Source: a virus
IMG/VR virus record: IMGVR_UViG_3300044639_001412
Coordinates: 1-25,837 of that record
Direction: 5' to 3' (one strand)
Length of the DNA stretch: 25,837 nt
Position 1 is the first letter of the stretch. Each line of letters starts with the position of its first letter. Below are positions 19,162 to 25,837 of this stretch, in pieces. Below the pieces are notes generated by a model. The model had not been told where the DNA came from, ran no database searches, and saw only the letters and a list, made by a program, of their open reading frames with translations. The translations under genes and the position numbers were made by a program.

Positions 19162-20649
19162 ATGTCATTAAATCCAGGACAAACTCAAATCGTGAAAGGT
19201 TCATGGTCAGCAGACTGTACAACCGAGTTCGACTTAGTAAGAAACATGCAAAAAATGCCCGAAATACGCAAAGTATTAGAGCGAGTTGACAGACGTCAAT
19301 TAACAACATTATTAACTTCAGGAGCTGTAGGACCTTATGGTATCGACGTTAAAGCTGAAACTAAATTTGGTAAAATAAAAGACAGCCAATTAATTGGTGA
19401 TTCTTCTTACCGTTTCAACGTAATGGGTCGTATCCAAAAAGCTGCTACTATCTTATCTCAAGTAGGTTCTAGCGGTTCTGATGGTTCTTTCCAATTAATT
19501 ATCGCTGACGAAGGCGGACGTGGATGTTATATCTACAAAGGACAAGTAGTATTGTTTGCTAACGCAGGTCGTTACCAAGCTGTAGTTATGTCTACTCCTA
19601 CTCGTGTAGCTGCTGGTTGGTTAGTATCTTTCCAAAATCAACAAAAATCAGTATTCTCTTTTGCTACTGTAGTTGCTTCTCAAACAGGTGGTACTTATAC
19701 TTGTTTCCCTTCAACTACTGCTTACTCTGAGAAATCTTTAAAAGGATATGGTCGTGACCAATTCCCTGACACTTTCATTGTAGACATGACTACTCAACGT
19801 AAGACTGTATCTATCTCTGGTGGTGCTGCTACAGACATCTTATGGTATGAATACATGAGCTCAAATGGTCCTGTTAAAGGATGGAAATTTGAGAAAGTTC
19901 GTCAAGCTGAAGCTCAATGGGCTGTTGAAAACGAATTTGCTAAAATCTTTGGTGTATCTTCTATGAAGAATGCTGATGGCTCTCGTGCAACTGTTTCTAA
20001 CGTAATTGATGAAGAAACTGCATTACCTATTACTATTGGTGATGGTATCGAAGAACAAATTGGTGGTGGTAACGAAATTTTCGGTTCTGGTACTAATGGT
20101 GAAGCTACTGAAGATGATTTCATTGATGCAATGAATATCTTAACTAAATCTAGTAATGATACTGTAGGTGTAAACTTAGTATTCATGACAGGATTAGATG
20201 GTTACTATAACGCTCAACGTAAGATGGCTCGTTTCATCGCATCTCAAAATGCAACTTTACGTCAAGATGTTAAAGGTGGAGCTTCTATCGAAGTAGGTTA
20301 CGAAATTATGAAAATGCACTTCGCAGGAAGTTCAGTTTGTTTCGTACAACATCCTTTATTTGATGATGATTTACGTTTCCCTACTAAAGGTTCTGATGGA
20401 AAATCTATCATGTCATCTACTTATATCGGTGGTGATTTAGGAGCTATCAACGATTCAAATATCGAAATCATCGCTAAAGGTGCTTACGGTGTTAATCGTT
20501 CTAACGTAGTTGCTACTATCAACGGTTTAACAGGCATGGCTGGAGAAGCTATCTCTGAGGAAGATGCTTGGAAAATGTCTATGTTGCGTGAAGATATGAT
20601 TGTTATCTACAATACTCGTAGATGGTGTATCATCCGTAAATCTTTCTAA
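19162..20649 (+). CDS. major capsid protein (HK97-like fold expected)
   Basis: The 495-aa protein sits after the scaffold gene in the usual head order. It begins MSLNPGQTQIVKGSWSADC and has a helical start (QKMPEIRKVLERVDRRQLT). A middle part rich in Gly and beta segments (residues 85-180) may form an inserted domain. The C-terminal part contains LVFMTGLDGYYNAQRKMARF and ends NTRRWCIIRKSF. Codon use (GGT, GCT, TTC, ATC, AAC) is richer in C than that of neighbouring genes, consistent with high expression. An A-rich leader precedes the ATG, with no recognisable promoter of its own. An intrinsic terminator lies 25 bases after the stop. Confidence 0.88.
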   Translation: MSLNPGQTQIVKGSWSADCTTEFDLVRNMQKMPEIRKVLERVDRRQLTTLLTSGAVGPYGIDVKAETKFGKIKDSQLIGDSSYRFNVMGRIQKAATILSQVGSSGSDGSFQLIIADEGGRGCYIYKGQVVLFANAGRYQAVVMSTPTRVAAGWLVSFQNQQKSVFSFATVVASQTGGTYTCFPSTTAYSEKSLKGYGRDQFPDTFIVDMTTQRKTVSISGGAATDILWYEYMSSNGPVKGWKFEKVRQAEAQWAVENEFAKIFGVSSMKNADGSRATVSNVIDEETALPITIGDGIEEQIGGGNEIFGSGTNGEATEDDFIDAMNILTKSSNDTVGVNLVFMTGLDGYYNAQRKMARFIASQNATLRQDVKGGASIEVGYEIMKMHFAGSSVCFVQHPLFDDDLRFPTKGSDGKSIMSSTYIGGDLGAINDSNIEIIAKGAYGVNRSNVVATINGLTGMAGEAISEEDAWKMSMLREDMIVIYNTRRWCIIRKSF

Positions 20650-20673
20650 TCTAAGAATAGATATACAATTAAG

Positions 20674-20703
20674 AACCCTTGTAGAAATACAGGGTTTTTT
20701 TTA
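20674..20703 (+). terminator. intrinsic terminator after the capsid gene
   Basis: AACCCT (20674-20679) pairs with AGGGTT (20691-20696). GTA/TAC extends the stem inside with one bulged T, and the loop is GAAA. A run of T follows. It should limit read-through from the capsid unit. Confidence 0.85.
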
Positions 20704-20749
20704 TTACAATATTGTCATATTTTTATATCAAAATATTTTATTACATTTG
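20704..20749 (+). promoter_or_regulatory. promoter cassette with dispersed motif before the 375-aa gene
   Basis: TTACAATATTGTCA (20704-20717) is the reverse complement of TGACAATATTGTAA, a variant of the dispersed motif with a perfect ACAATATTGT core. It is followed by TATTTTTATATCA (20718-20730), a cassette recurring downstream, and by TACATTTG (20742-20749), an exact TAnnTTTG element 26 bases before the ATG at 20776. Confidence 0.55.
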
Positions 20750-20775
20750 CCTAAACAATTTAAAAATAAAACAAA

Positions 20776-21903
20776 ATGAATGTATTTAATCTTGACTTGA
20801 GACAGTCTACGGCGAGAGGCCTAAAAAAAGATGTAGATTACAAAGAGATTTTGGACGGAAATGGATTCGCCCATAAATTTGTAAATCTTGAAAACCCTAA
20901 GTATTGCCAAATGGAAGGCATTATTGAAGTAGAAGCTTTAAAGGTAACTAACAAGCATCTAAATCAAAAAATCATCCGCAAAACTAAAGACAGAAACACT
21001 GGTCTTTATTGGGGATTGCCAATTAGTATTAACCCGGACACAAAAGAGTTAATGTGTAAATCTTTTACATTAGAAGATAGAAACATATTCGATTTATCTG
21101 TTCCTGACCAAGCTATTGCATGGGCTATTTTAAAAAATAGTACTTGTATGGAAGGAAGTCCTAATCTTTACGGTAAAGCTTACTACAAAGTAATAGACAA
21201 GGAAAAGAAAGCTGCTGAGAATATTAGCAGAAGAACAATCCGTCAAAAAGCAGAAGTTATTATTTCTAAACTACAGGGTTCTTCTTTACAAGAAATGGCT
21301 ATTAACTTAGGTGTTAATGTAGAAGCTAATAGAAACATATCTATGCTTACGGATGAAGTTTATCGCAAGATGGAAGAAAATCCAAAATCATTTATTGAAA
21401 TGTACGAAAATCCACAAAGACAATATATTTCTATATTTAATAGAGCGTTAGCTTTAGGTGTATTGGATTACAACCTTGCAGAATCAACTTATAAGTATAA
21501 TGGATTACAAATGGGCCACACTAAAGAGATGGCTATTAAGTATTTAGTGGACAATAATAACTTAGCTACTTCTATTGACTCTAGGTGTAATTCTTTAGAA
21601 AATGATTCAAGAGAAGCTATGAGGATTCGTTACGAAGAAAATAATGAAGTTGATTCTTATGATGAAGTTGCTGAATTAAGAAAAAGATTAATGGAAGCAG
21701 AAGCTTTATTAAAAGAGAATAAAATAGAAAAAGAAGTAGAATTTGTTTCTCCTTTTAATTTACCTGAAAAAACTAAAGATAATGAATCTGAGATGGCAGA
21801 ATTAAGAGAGAAAGCAAAAGCTCTAAAAATACCTGGCGCGCACTTGCCGTCAGTTAAAAAAGAAACCTTACTAGCTAAGATAGCCGAAGCTGAAGGTAAA
21901 TAG
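20776..21903 (+). CDS. capsid-adjacent virion protein with C-terminal SAP/HeH-like motif (375 aa)
   Basis: The 375-aa protein directly follows the capsid unit. Residues 50-150 appear beta-rich (NHL- and KVT-containing strands, YWGLPISINPDTKELMCK). A long helical part is followed by a coiled segment (ELRKRLMEAEALLKEN). The last 36 residues read like a small helix-extension-helix (SAP/HeH) domain: MAELREKAKALKIPGAHLP, then KKETLLAKI. Such tails near phage capsid genes are often considered DNA- or capsid-binding. It may be a head-completion or minor capsid protein. Its codon use is ordinary, suggesting low copy number relative to the capsid protein. Confidence 0.65.
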   Translation: MNVFNLDLRQSTARGLKKDVDYKEILDGNGFAHKFVNLENPKYCQMEGIIEVEALKVTNKHLNQKIIRKTKDRNTGLYWGLPISINPDTKELMCKSFTLEDRNIFDLSVPDQAIAWAILKNSTCMEGSPNLYGKAYYKVIDKEKKAAENISRRTIRQKAEVIISKLQGSSLQEMAINLGVNVEANRNISMLTDEVYRKMEENPKSFIEMYENPQRQYISIFNRALALGVLDYNLAESTYKYNGLQMGHTKEMAIKYLVDNNNLATSIDSRCNSLENDSREAMRIRYEENNEVDSYDEVAELRKRLMEAEALLKENKIEKEVEFVSPFNLPEKTKDNESEMAELREKAKALKIPGAHLPSVKKETLLAKIAEAEGK

Positions 21904-21924
21904 TTTATACTATATAAAAAAAAG

Positions 21925-21954
21925 AGCCTTATGAGAAATTGTAAGGCTTTTTTA
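21925..21954 (+). terminator. intrinsic terminator after the 375-aa gene
   Basis: AGCCTTA (21925-21931) pairs with TAAGGCT (21942-21948), a seven-base stem with a ten-base loop, followed by T-rich sequence. The stop codon TAG at 21901-21903 lies just upstream, so the standard code is used here. Confidence 0.85.
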
Positions 21955-21957
21955 ATT

Positions 21958-21970
21958 TATCTTTATATCA
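21958..21970 (+). promoter_or_regulatory. cassette TAnnTTTATATCA, copy 2
   Basis: TATCTTTATATCA lies immediately after the terminator and 14 bases before the ATG at 21984. The same pattern follows two other terminators (20718-20730 and 24523-24535). TATCTTTA is one mismatch from TAnnTTTG, so this is probably a promoter. Confidence 0.5.
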
Positions 21971-21983
21971 AAATTATTTAACA

Positions 21984-22799
21984 ATGAACGCGATAGAAGT
22001 ATATAATTCAGTACAACTTTACATAGATAGAAGTAAAGGAGCTAGGTATTATTTTCAAGAAATTAATAAGGCTGTAAATGATGCTATTAAAATGCATATT
22101 GATGATATTACAGATACCGCTAATCAAAATAAATTAAGTGGAATAGATAGATTTCAAGTGTTTAGAGATGAGCTTTATACATTAATGAAAAGCAATACAT
22201 TTGTTCCCACTGTAGTTGGTTTGTATAATACAGACGTATTAGTTAATCACATAAACTTTCCTGCTGATTATAGAGCTTTTGCCGCATTGAGCGTAACTAT
22301 TAATGGAAATACTACTTATGGTAGAGAGACTACTTATAACGAAAGAGGTCCAATGTTGGAGTGTAGCTTTAGAAAGCCTACAAATAATAAAGTTTATTTC
22401 TTAGAAGATTCTACGGGATTAAAAATATATAGAGGAGTTACAGGAACGGCAACATCATCTTCTTTAGATTACGTTAAACAACCCGTTGAGTTTAATATGG
22501 GCAATGAGCTTAACCTAATAGATGCCGGAGTAGGTGTATTAACTATTAATACTTCTTATACTGCTTTTGAAGATTCTGTATATAATGGAATTGTTTATCC
22601 ATCAGGTACAGTATTCTCTACAAATGGTGTATTAACTACTTTAACAAGTGGTCAAGTGATATTAACTAGCTTATTGGTAACTATTGAATTACCTGCTAAA
22701 ACACATCCTGATATTGCTAAAAGAGCTGCTTCTATATTAGCAGGTGTAGTTGAAGATTTCCAATCAAGTGCGTTTGCAGAAAAAGAATCTAAAAATTAA
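21984..22799 (+). CDS. candidate head-tail connector or ring protein (271 aa)
   Basis: The 271-aa protein begins MNAIEVYNSVQLYIDRSKG and is helical at both ends, with a beta-rich middle (residues 75-220: VLVNHINFPADYRAF, YVKQPVEFNMG and others). The C-terminal helix reads HPDIAKRAASILAGVVEDF. Helical ends with an inserted beta part are usual for gp6/gp15-like connectors that form a ring beneath the portal. In crAss-like phages a ring protein occupies a similar position. The assignment is from layout and position only. Confidence 0.55.
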   Translation: MNAIEVYNSVQLYIDRSKGARYYFQEINKAVNDAIKMHIDDITDTANQNKLSGIDRFQVFRDELYTLMKSNTFVPTVVGLYNTDVLVNHINFPADYRAFAALSVTINGNTTYGRETTYNERGPMLECSFRKPTNNKVYFLEDSTGLKIYRGVTGTATSSSLDYVKQPVEFNMGNELNLIDAGVGVLTINTSYTAFEDSVYNGIVYPSGTVFSTNGVLTTLTSGQVILTSLLVTIELPAKTHPDIAKRAASILAGVVEDFQSSAFAEKESKN

Positions 22800-22826
22800 T
22801 TTGTATTAAAATAATACTTAAATTTG
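22800..22826 (+). promoter_or_regulatory. promoter upstream of the 535-aa gene
   Basis: TTTG at 22800-22803 and TAAATTTG at 22819-22826 are -33-like and exact -7 elements, separated by 15 bases, slightly short of the usual spacing. The 32-base leader that follows is A-rich and ends AAAAAACCATG. It probably gives the 535-aa gene its own strong transcript. Confidence 0.55.
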
Positions 22827-22858
22827 AACATTATAAACCAATTAAAAAATAAAAAACC

Positions 22859-24466
22859 ATGTCACAGAATGTAAACAGGTCAGTATTGTTTAATACGTCA
22901 GCAGCGTCTGATGTGCAATACAGTGGTGGTAACGTAACAATCCCAGGATTGTCTGCTATCCCGACAAACAGAATCATCAACTTTTCGCAAATTAACTACC
23001 GCGCGGAAATTGTTCAAGTAATCACGGTAGGTGGGTCTCTTTATACTCCAACAGCTTCTACAGCTTACACAGTATTAATCGGAGATTCTAATCGTAGAAG
23101 TCAAGGTTACACAGAGCCGTTTAAGAAGTATTCTTACACAACTCCTCCTGTAATCACAACTTTAGGTGCAACTGCTGCTTTACAGCGTGAAGCTATCACG
23201 GCTGCTTTAGTTGCTAAAATCAATGCTGCTTCAACTTACAATTTTGTAACTGCTGCTTCTTTAACAGGAGGTGCTGGTTTCACAATTACTGATGCTGCTG
23301 GTTATTACCCATACCCACACCAAGGTATGAATATTCGTCAAGGTGCAACAAGAGTTGTATTAGCGTCTAACGCTGATGGTACAGGTTTTGTTTCAACTGA
23401 TTTCGTAGTAACAACTGCTGCTGTTTATTCAGTAGGTGTAGGTTTAGATTTAGCTAACAATGCTCCAATCATGGATTTCATGACAGGAAATGTTATCTCT
23501 GGTACTGTTGATGCTCCTAAGACTATCACGGGCGCTGCTGCTGTTGCAGGTCAAAAATACAATGCTTTTTCTATTACTTATTTAGATAACGATACAATTG
23601 CAGGTATCACAGGAACTACAGGTTTATCAGTTAAACAACGTATTATTTGGGTTGATAACGGAGCAGGTGCTTCTGTTGTTAACTTAGCTGGTTACTTAGC
23701 TTTTGAAAAAGAAATCCACCGTTTAATCGGAATAGTTTATGGTCAAGACCCTAATGCTACTTTAGAGTTCTTTGATAAGAATTTCTTAATTCAAGGTCCT
23801 TTAGGTGCTGTTCCTATTACTACGGCAGGTGTTAAAAATAAATTTATTACTCCTTATGGTTTATTAAATCATTATAACATTGGAACTCAAACTATCGTTG
23901 CTCCAACTCAAGGCGCTAACGGTTTATTAATTGAACAAGATACTGCTACTGCTACTGAAGGCGCTCATTACTGCCCTGAAGTTGTTGCTGCTTGCCCTCA
24001 ACAATTCGTAGTAGGTAAAACTGCTATGACTTTAGTAAACAAGTTTTCTGCAACTACTGTAGCTAACGCAGTTTATATGGTTGGTTTCCGTGTTAAAGAA
24101 GCATTTACTGCTGACTTTAATGACTACAATAACTTAGCTGCTGTTGGAACTGGTGCTGCCGGAACTGCTGTTGCAACTTATGGTATTTTAGGTGGAGCTG
24201 CTACTGTAACTACTACTTCTGCTACTAACTTAGTAAATAGCGCTGTTAATACTGCTGTTATTGAAGTTGCTGCTAATGGCGCTGTTGGAATTTGGATGAA
24301 TGATGTTAAATACCCAGTTTACTCTGCGGGTACTACTCCGTTAGTATTTGCTGCTGGAACTGTATTAATTCCATTCTTCCAATACACTAACTTAAACACT
24401 GCTGCTGCGGTTATTAACGAGGTTGAATTTGAAGCGGTTGCTACTGATACTTTGTATAACTACTAA
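22859..24466 (+). CDS. abundant structural protein of unknown type (535 aa)
   Basis: A 535-aa Ala/Gly/Thr/Val-rich, beta-rich protein beginning MSQNVNRSVLFNTSAASDV. It has segments such as ASTAYTVLIGDSNRRSQGY and ALQREAITAALVAKINAA in the first third and a long Ala/Thr-rich second half. Codon use (GCT, GGT, ACT, TTC) resembles the capsid gene and differs from the connector gene before it. It has its own promoter and a strong terminator. I infer an abundant virion component such as a tail tube, decoration or capsid-fibre protein, but I recognise no family. Confidence 0.65.
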   Translation: MSQNVNRSVLFNTSAASDVQYSGGNVTIPGLSAIPTNRIINFSQINYRAEIVQVITVGGSLYTPTASTAYTVLIGDSNRRSQGYTEPFKKYSYTTPPVITTLGATAALQREAITAALVAKINAASTYNFVTAASLTGGAGFTITDAAGYYPYPHQGMNIRQGATRVVLASNADGTGFVSTDFVVTTAAVYSVGVGLDLANNAPIMDFMTGNVISGTVDAPKTITGAAAVAGQKYNAFSITYLDNDTIAGITGTTGLSVKQRIIWVDNGAGASVVNLAGYLAFEKEIHRLIGIVYGQDPNATLEFFDKNFLIQGPLGAVPITTAGVKNKFITPYGLLNHYNIGTQTIVAPTQGANGLLIEQDTATATEGAHYCPEVVAACPQQFVVGKTAMTLVNKFSATTVANAVYMVGFRVKEAFTADFNDYNNLAAVGTGAAGTAVATYGILGGAATVTTTSATNLVNSAVNTAVIEVAANGAVGIWMNDVKYPVYSAGTTPLVFAAGTVLIPFFQYTNLNTAAAVINEVEFEAVATDTLYNY

Positions 24467-24488
24467 GATTTAATTCTTAACTAAAATT

Positions 24489-24519
24489 AAAAGGTTACTG
24501 TAAAAAGTAACCTTTTTTT
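24489..24519 (+). terminator. strong intrinsic terminator after the 535-aa gene
   Basis: AAAAGGTTACT (24489-24499) and AGTAACCTTTT (24506-24516) form an 11-base perfect stem around GTAAAA, followed by T. It is the strongest hairpin in the window. Confidence 0.9.
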
Positions 24520-24522
24520 ATT

Positions 24523-24535
24523 TACTTTTATATCA
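24523..24535 (+). promoter_or_regulatory. cassette TAnnTTTATATCA, copy 3
   Basis: TACTTTTATATCA follows the terminator and lies 17 bases before the ATG at 24553. It has the same spacing and sequence pattern as the copy at 21958-21970. Confidence 0.5.
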
Positions 24536-24552
24536 CAAAAAAAAATTAAATA

Positions 24553-24894
24553 ATGGAAAATCAATCAACAACAGAAATAGTAAGAGCCATAAGATATTCA
24601 CCAAATTTAATGGCTTTTGGATACCAAAAATTAACAGTAACAGGAGCGTCTGCTCAAGCTTTAACTGTACCTACAGGTGCTTTATATGCAGAGATTAGAG
24701 TTGAATCAGCTACTACTAGCGGTATAATCATGAGGTATTTAATGTTAAATTCTACTACACCTCCTACTACTACAGATGGAATGGGATTATCTAATTTAGA
24801 TTTTTTTGATATTCCAACAGGAGATAACGTAGCAAACTTTAGGGTTATCGCGGTTAGCGGCTCCCATACATTACACATACAATACTATAAATAA
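24553..24894 (+). CDS. small beta-rich virion-associated protein (113 aa)
   Basis: The 113-aa protein begins MENQSTTEIVRAIRYSPN. The alternating pattern (YQKLTVTGASAQALTVP, ALYAEIRVES, IIMRYLMLN, NFRVIAVSGSHTLHIQYY) predicts a single jelly-roll or sandwich domain. Small proteins of this pattern are common among phage tail and capsid accessory proteins. It is separated from the next gene by six bases, so the two are probably translated together. Confidence 0.65.
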   Translation: MENQSTTEIVRAIRYSPNLMAFGYQKLTVTGASAQALTVPTGALYAEIRVESATTSGIIMRYLMLNSTTPPTTTDGMGLSNLDFFDIPTGDNVANFRVIAVSGSHTLHIQYYK

Positions 24895-24900
24895 CGAAAA

Positions 24901-25341
24901 ATGATTACAGCTTTTAAAAATGCAAAAAAATTATTTTCTCAAAATGGAGGAGGGAGTGGAGCTGCTACTAACTTAGTAGGTTCTCCGTGTGAAATTCAAT
25001 TAGCCGCAAGTGATGAATCTACTGCTTTAACAACAGGTACAGCTAAGGTTAGCTTTAGAATGCCTTTTGCTATGACTGTATCAGCAGTTAGAGCTTCTTT
25101 GGTAACTGCTCAAGCAAGTGGTACTATATTTACAGTAGATATTAATGAAGCGGGAGCAACAATACTTTCTACTAAATTAACAATAGATAATACTGAATTA
25201 ACTAGCACAACTGCTACAACAGACCCTGTAATATCAGATAGTGCTTTGGCAGATGATGCTTTAATAACTATAGATATTGACCAAATAGGAGATGGTACTG
25301 CTAAAGGTTTAAAGATATTATTAAAAGGAGTTAGGGCATGA
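24901..25341 (+). CDS. conserved beta-sandwich phage structural protein (146 aa)
   Basis: After a basic start (MITAFKNAKKLFSQ) and a Gly linker, the protein contains SDESTALTTGTAKVSFRMP, MTVSAVRASLVTAQASGTIF, VDINEAGATILSTKLTID, and then ADDALITIDIDQIGDG. I know this combination (ALTTGTAKVSFRMP...VDINEAGATILSTKL) as a widespread module of phage tail fibre and other virion proteins, typically a small beta-sandwich. It may support receptor binding or fibre assembly. Its stop overlaps the next start (ATGA). Confidence 0.75.
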   Translation: MITAFKNAKKLFSQNGGGSGAATNLVGSPCEIQLAASDESTALTTGTAKVSFRMPFAMTVSAVRASLVTAQASGTIFTVDINEAGATILSTKLTIDNTELTSTTATTDPVISDSALADDALITIDIDQIGDGTAKGLKILLKGVRA

Positions 25342-25837
25342 TAATAAATCCGTACATATATGGAGTTGGAACTGACCCCGATGCGCAAGCGTTTATAACT
25401 GCAACTGGTATAAGTGGAACAAATGCAACTGCTATTAATCAGTTAGTTTTAGATTTAAAAGCAGCTAGTATATGGACTAAGATGAAAGCTATTTATCCAA
25501 TTATTGGTGGCACTGCTTCTGCTCATTCTTATAATCTTAAAAATACAGCAGCGTTTCAAATAACATTTTCGGGAGGGTGGACTCATAGTTCAACGGGTGC
25601 TTTACCAAATGGAGTTAATGCTTTTGCAAATACTAATTTTGCACCATCAGTTAATTCAAGTGGTATCAATAATTTTCATAGTTCTTATTATTCTCGTACA
25701 AATGTAAATTTAGTACAAGTAGAAATGGGATGCGGTTCAAGTGATAGTCAGGGCACTTTATTAGAAATTAGAACTGTTAATTTAACTTACATTAGAGTTA
25801 ATGCGCCAACTACAAGCAGCTATGCAGATACTGCTTC
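25338..25837 (+). CDS. structural protein, partial, open at window end
   Basis: The frame opens at the ATG at 25338 (MIINPYIYGVGTDPD), overlapping the previous stop, and continues to the window end without a stop. The visible 166 residues include QAFITATGISGTNATAINQL, SIWTKMKAIYPIIGGTASAH and FSGGWTHSSTGALPNGVNAF. This is a recurrent Bacteroidota-phage pattern of a helical start and a lectin-like beta-sandwich domain, found in tail or fibre proteins. The C-terminus is outside the window. Confidence 0.75.
   Translation, partial: MIINPYIYGVGTDPDAQAFITATGISGTNATAINQLVLDLKAASIWTKMKAIYPIIGGTASAHSYNLKNTAAFQITFSGGWTHSSTGALPNGVNAFANTNFAPSVNSSGINNFHSSYYSRTNVNLVQVEMGCGSSDSQGTLLEIRTVNLTYIRVNAPTTSSYADTA

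Overview
This window looks like part of a tailed double-stranded DNA phage (Caudoviricetes) that infects a member of the Bacteroidota. The DNA is strongly AT-rich. Start codons are preceded by A-rich leaders, not Shine-Dalgarno sequences. Several genes carry the Bacteroidota -7 promoter element TAnnTTTG. Most genes are short and tightly packed, and a complete head module is present. TerL-portal-scaffold-capsid order and protein sizes resemble the crAss-like podovirus head module, but I cannot place the phage in a family from sequence alone.

Layout. (1) 93-2154, + strand: nine small genes, including a membrane peptide and a lipoprotein, closed by a terminator near 2161-2206. (2) 2278-3393, + strand: a promoter, a 30-aa ORF, an irregular tRNA, and two winged-helix-like proteins. 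(3) 3394-9083, - strand: about fourteen small early-type genes with recurring intergenic leaders. The recognisable members are two KTSC-type proteins, a class II glutamine amidotransferase, an amidoligase and a small lipoprotein. (4) 9084-9947: an 864-bp divergent non-coding region packed with several repeat families, probably a replication origin and/or switch region. (5) 9948-13055, + strand: small proteins, a solitary beta-class DNA methyltransferase and a RecB/Cas4-like PD-(D/E)XK nuclease, followed by a terminator. (6) 13128 to the window end, + strand: candidate small terminase, TerL, portal, candidate scaffold, major capsid protein, a capsid-adjacent protein with a C-terminal SAP/HeH-like motif, a candidate ring/adaptor, an apparently very highly expressed virion protein, and small beta-rich virion proteins. 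The last gene runs off the window.

How it works together. The structural genes are split into short transcription units by terminator-promoter cassettes, which would allow different expression levels. Capsid and the 535-aa protein share codon use unlike their neighbours, suggesting both are abundant. A dispersed motif TGACAAnnTTGTAA lies near several gene starts and in the control region, suggesting one phage or host regulator acts on several units. The most unusual biology is the amidotransferase/amidoligase pair on the minus strand, predicted to form amide bonds with glutamine-derived ammonia on an unknown target.
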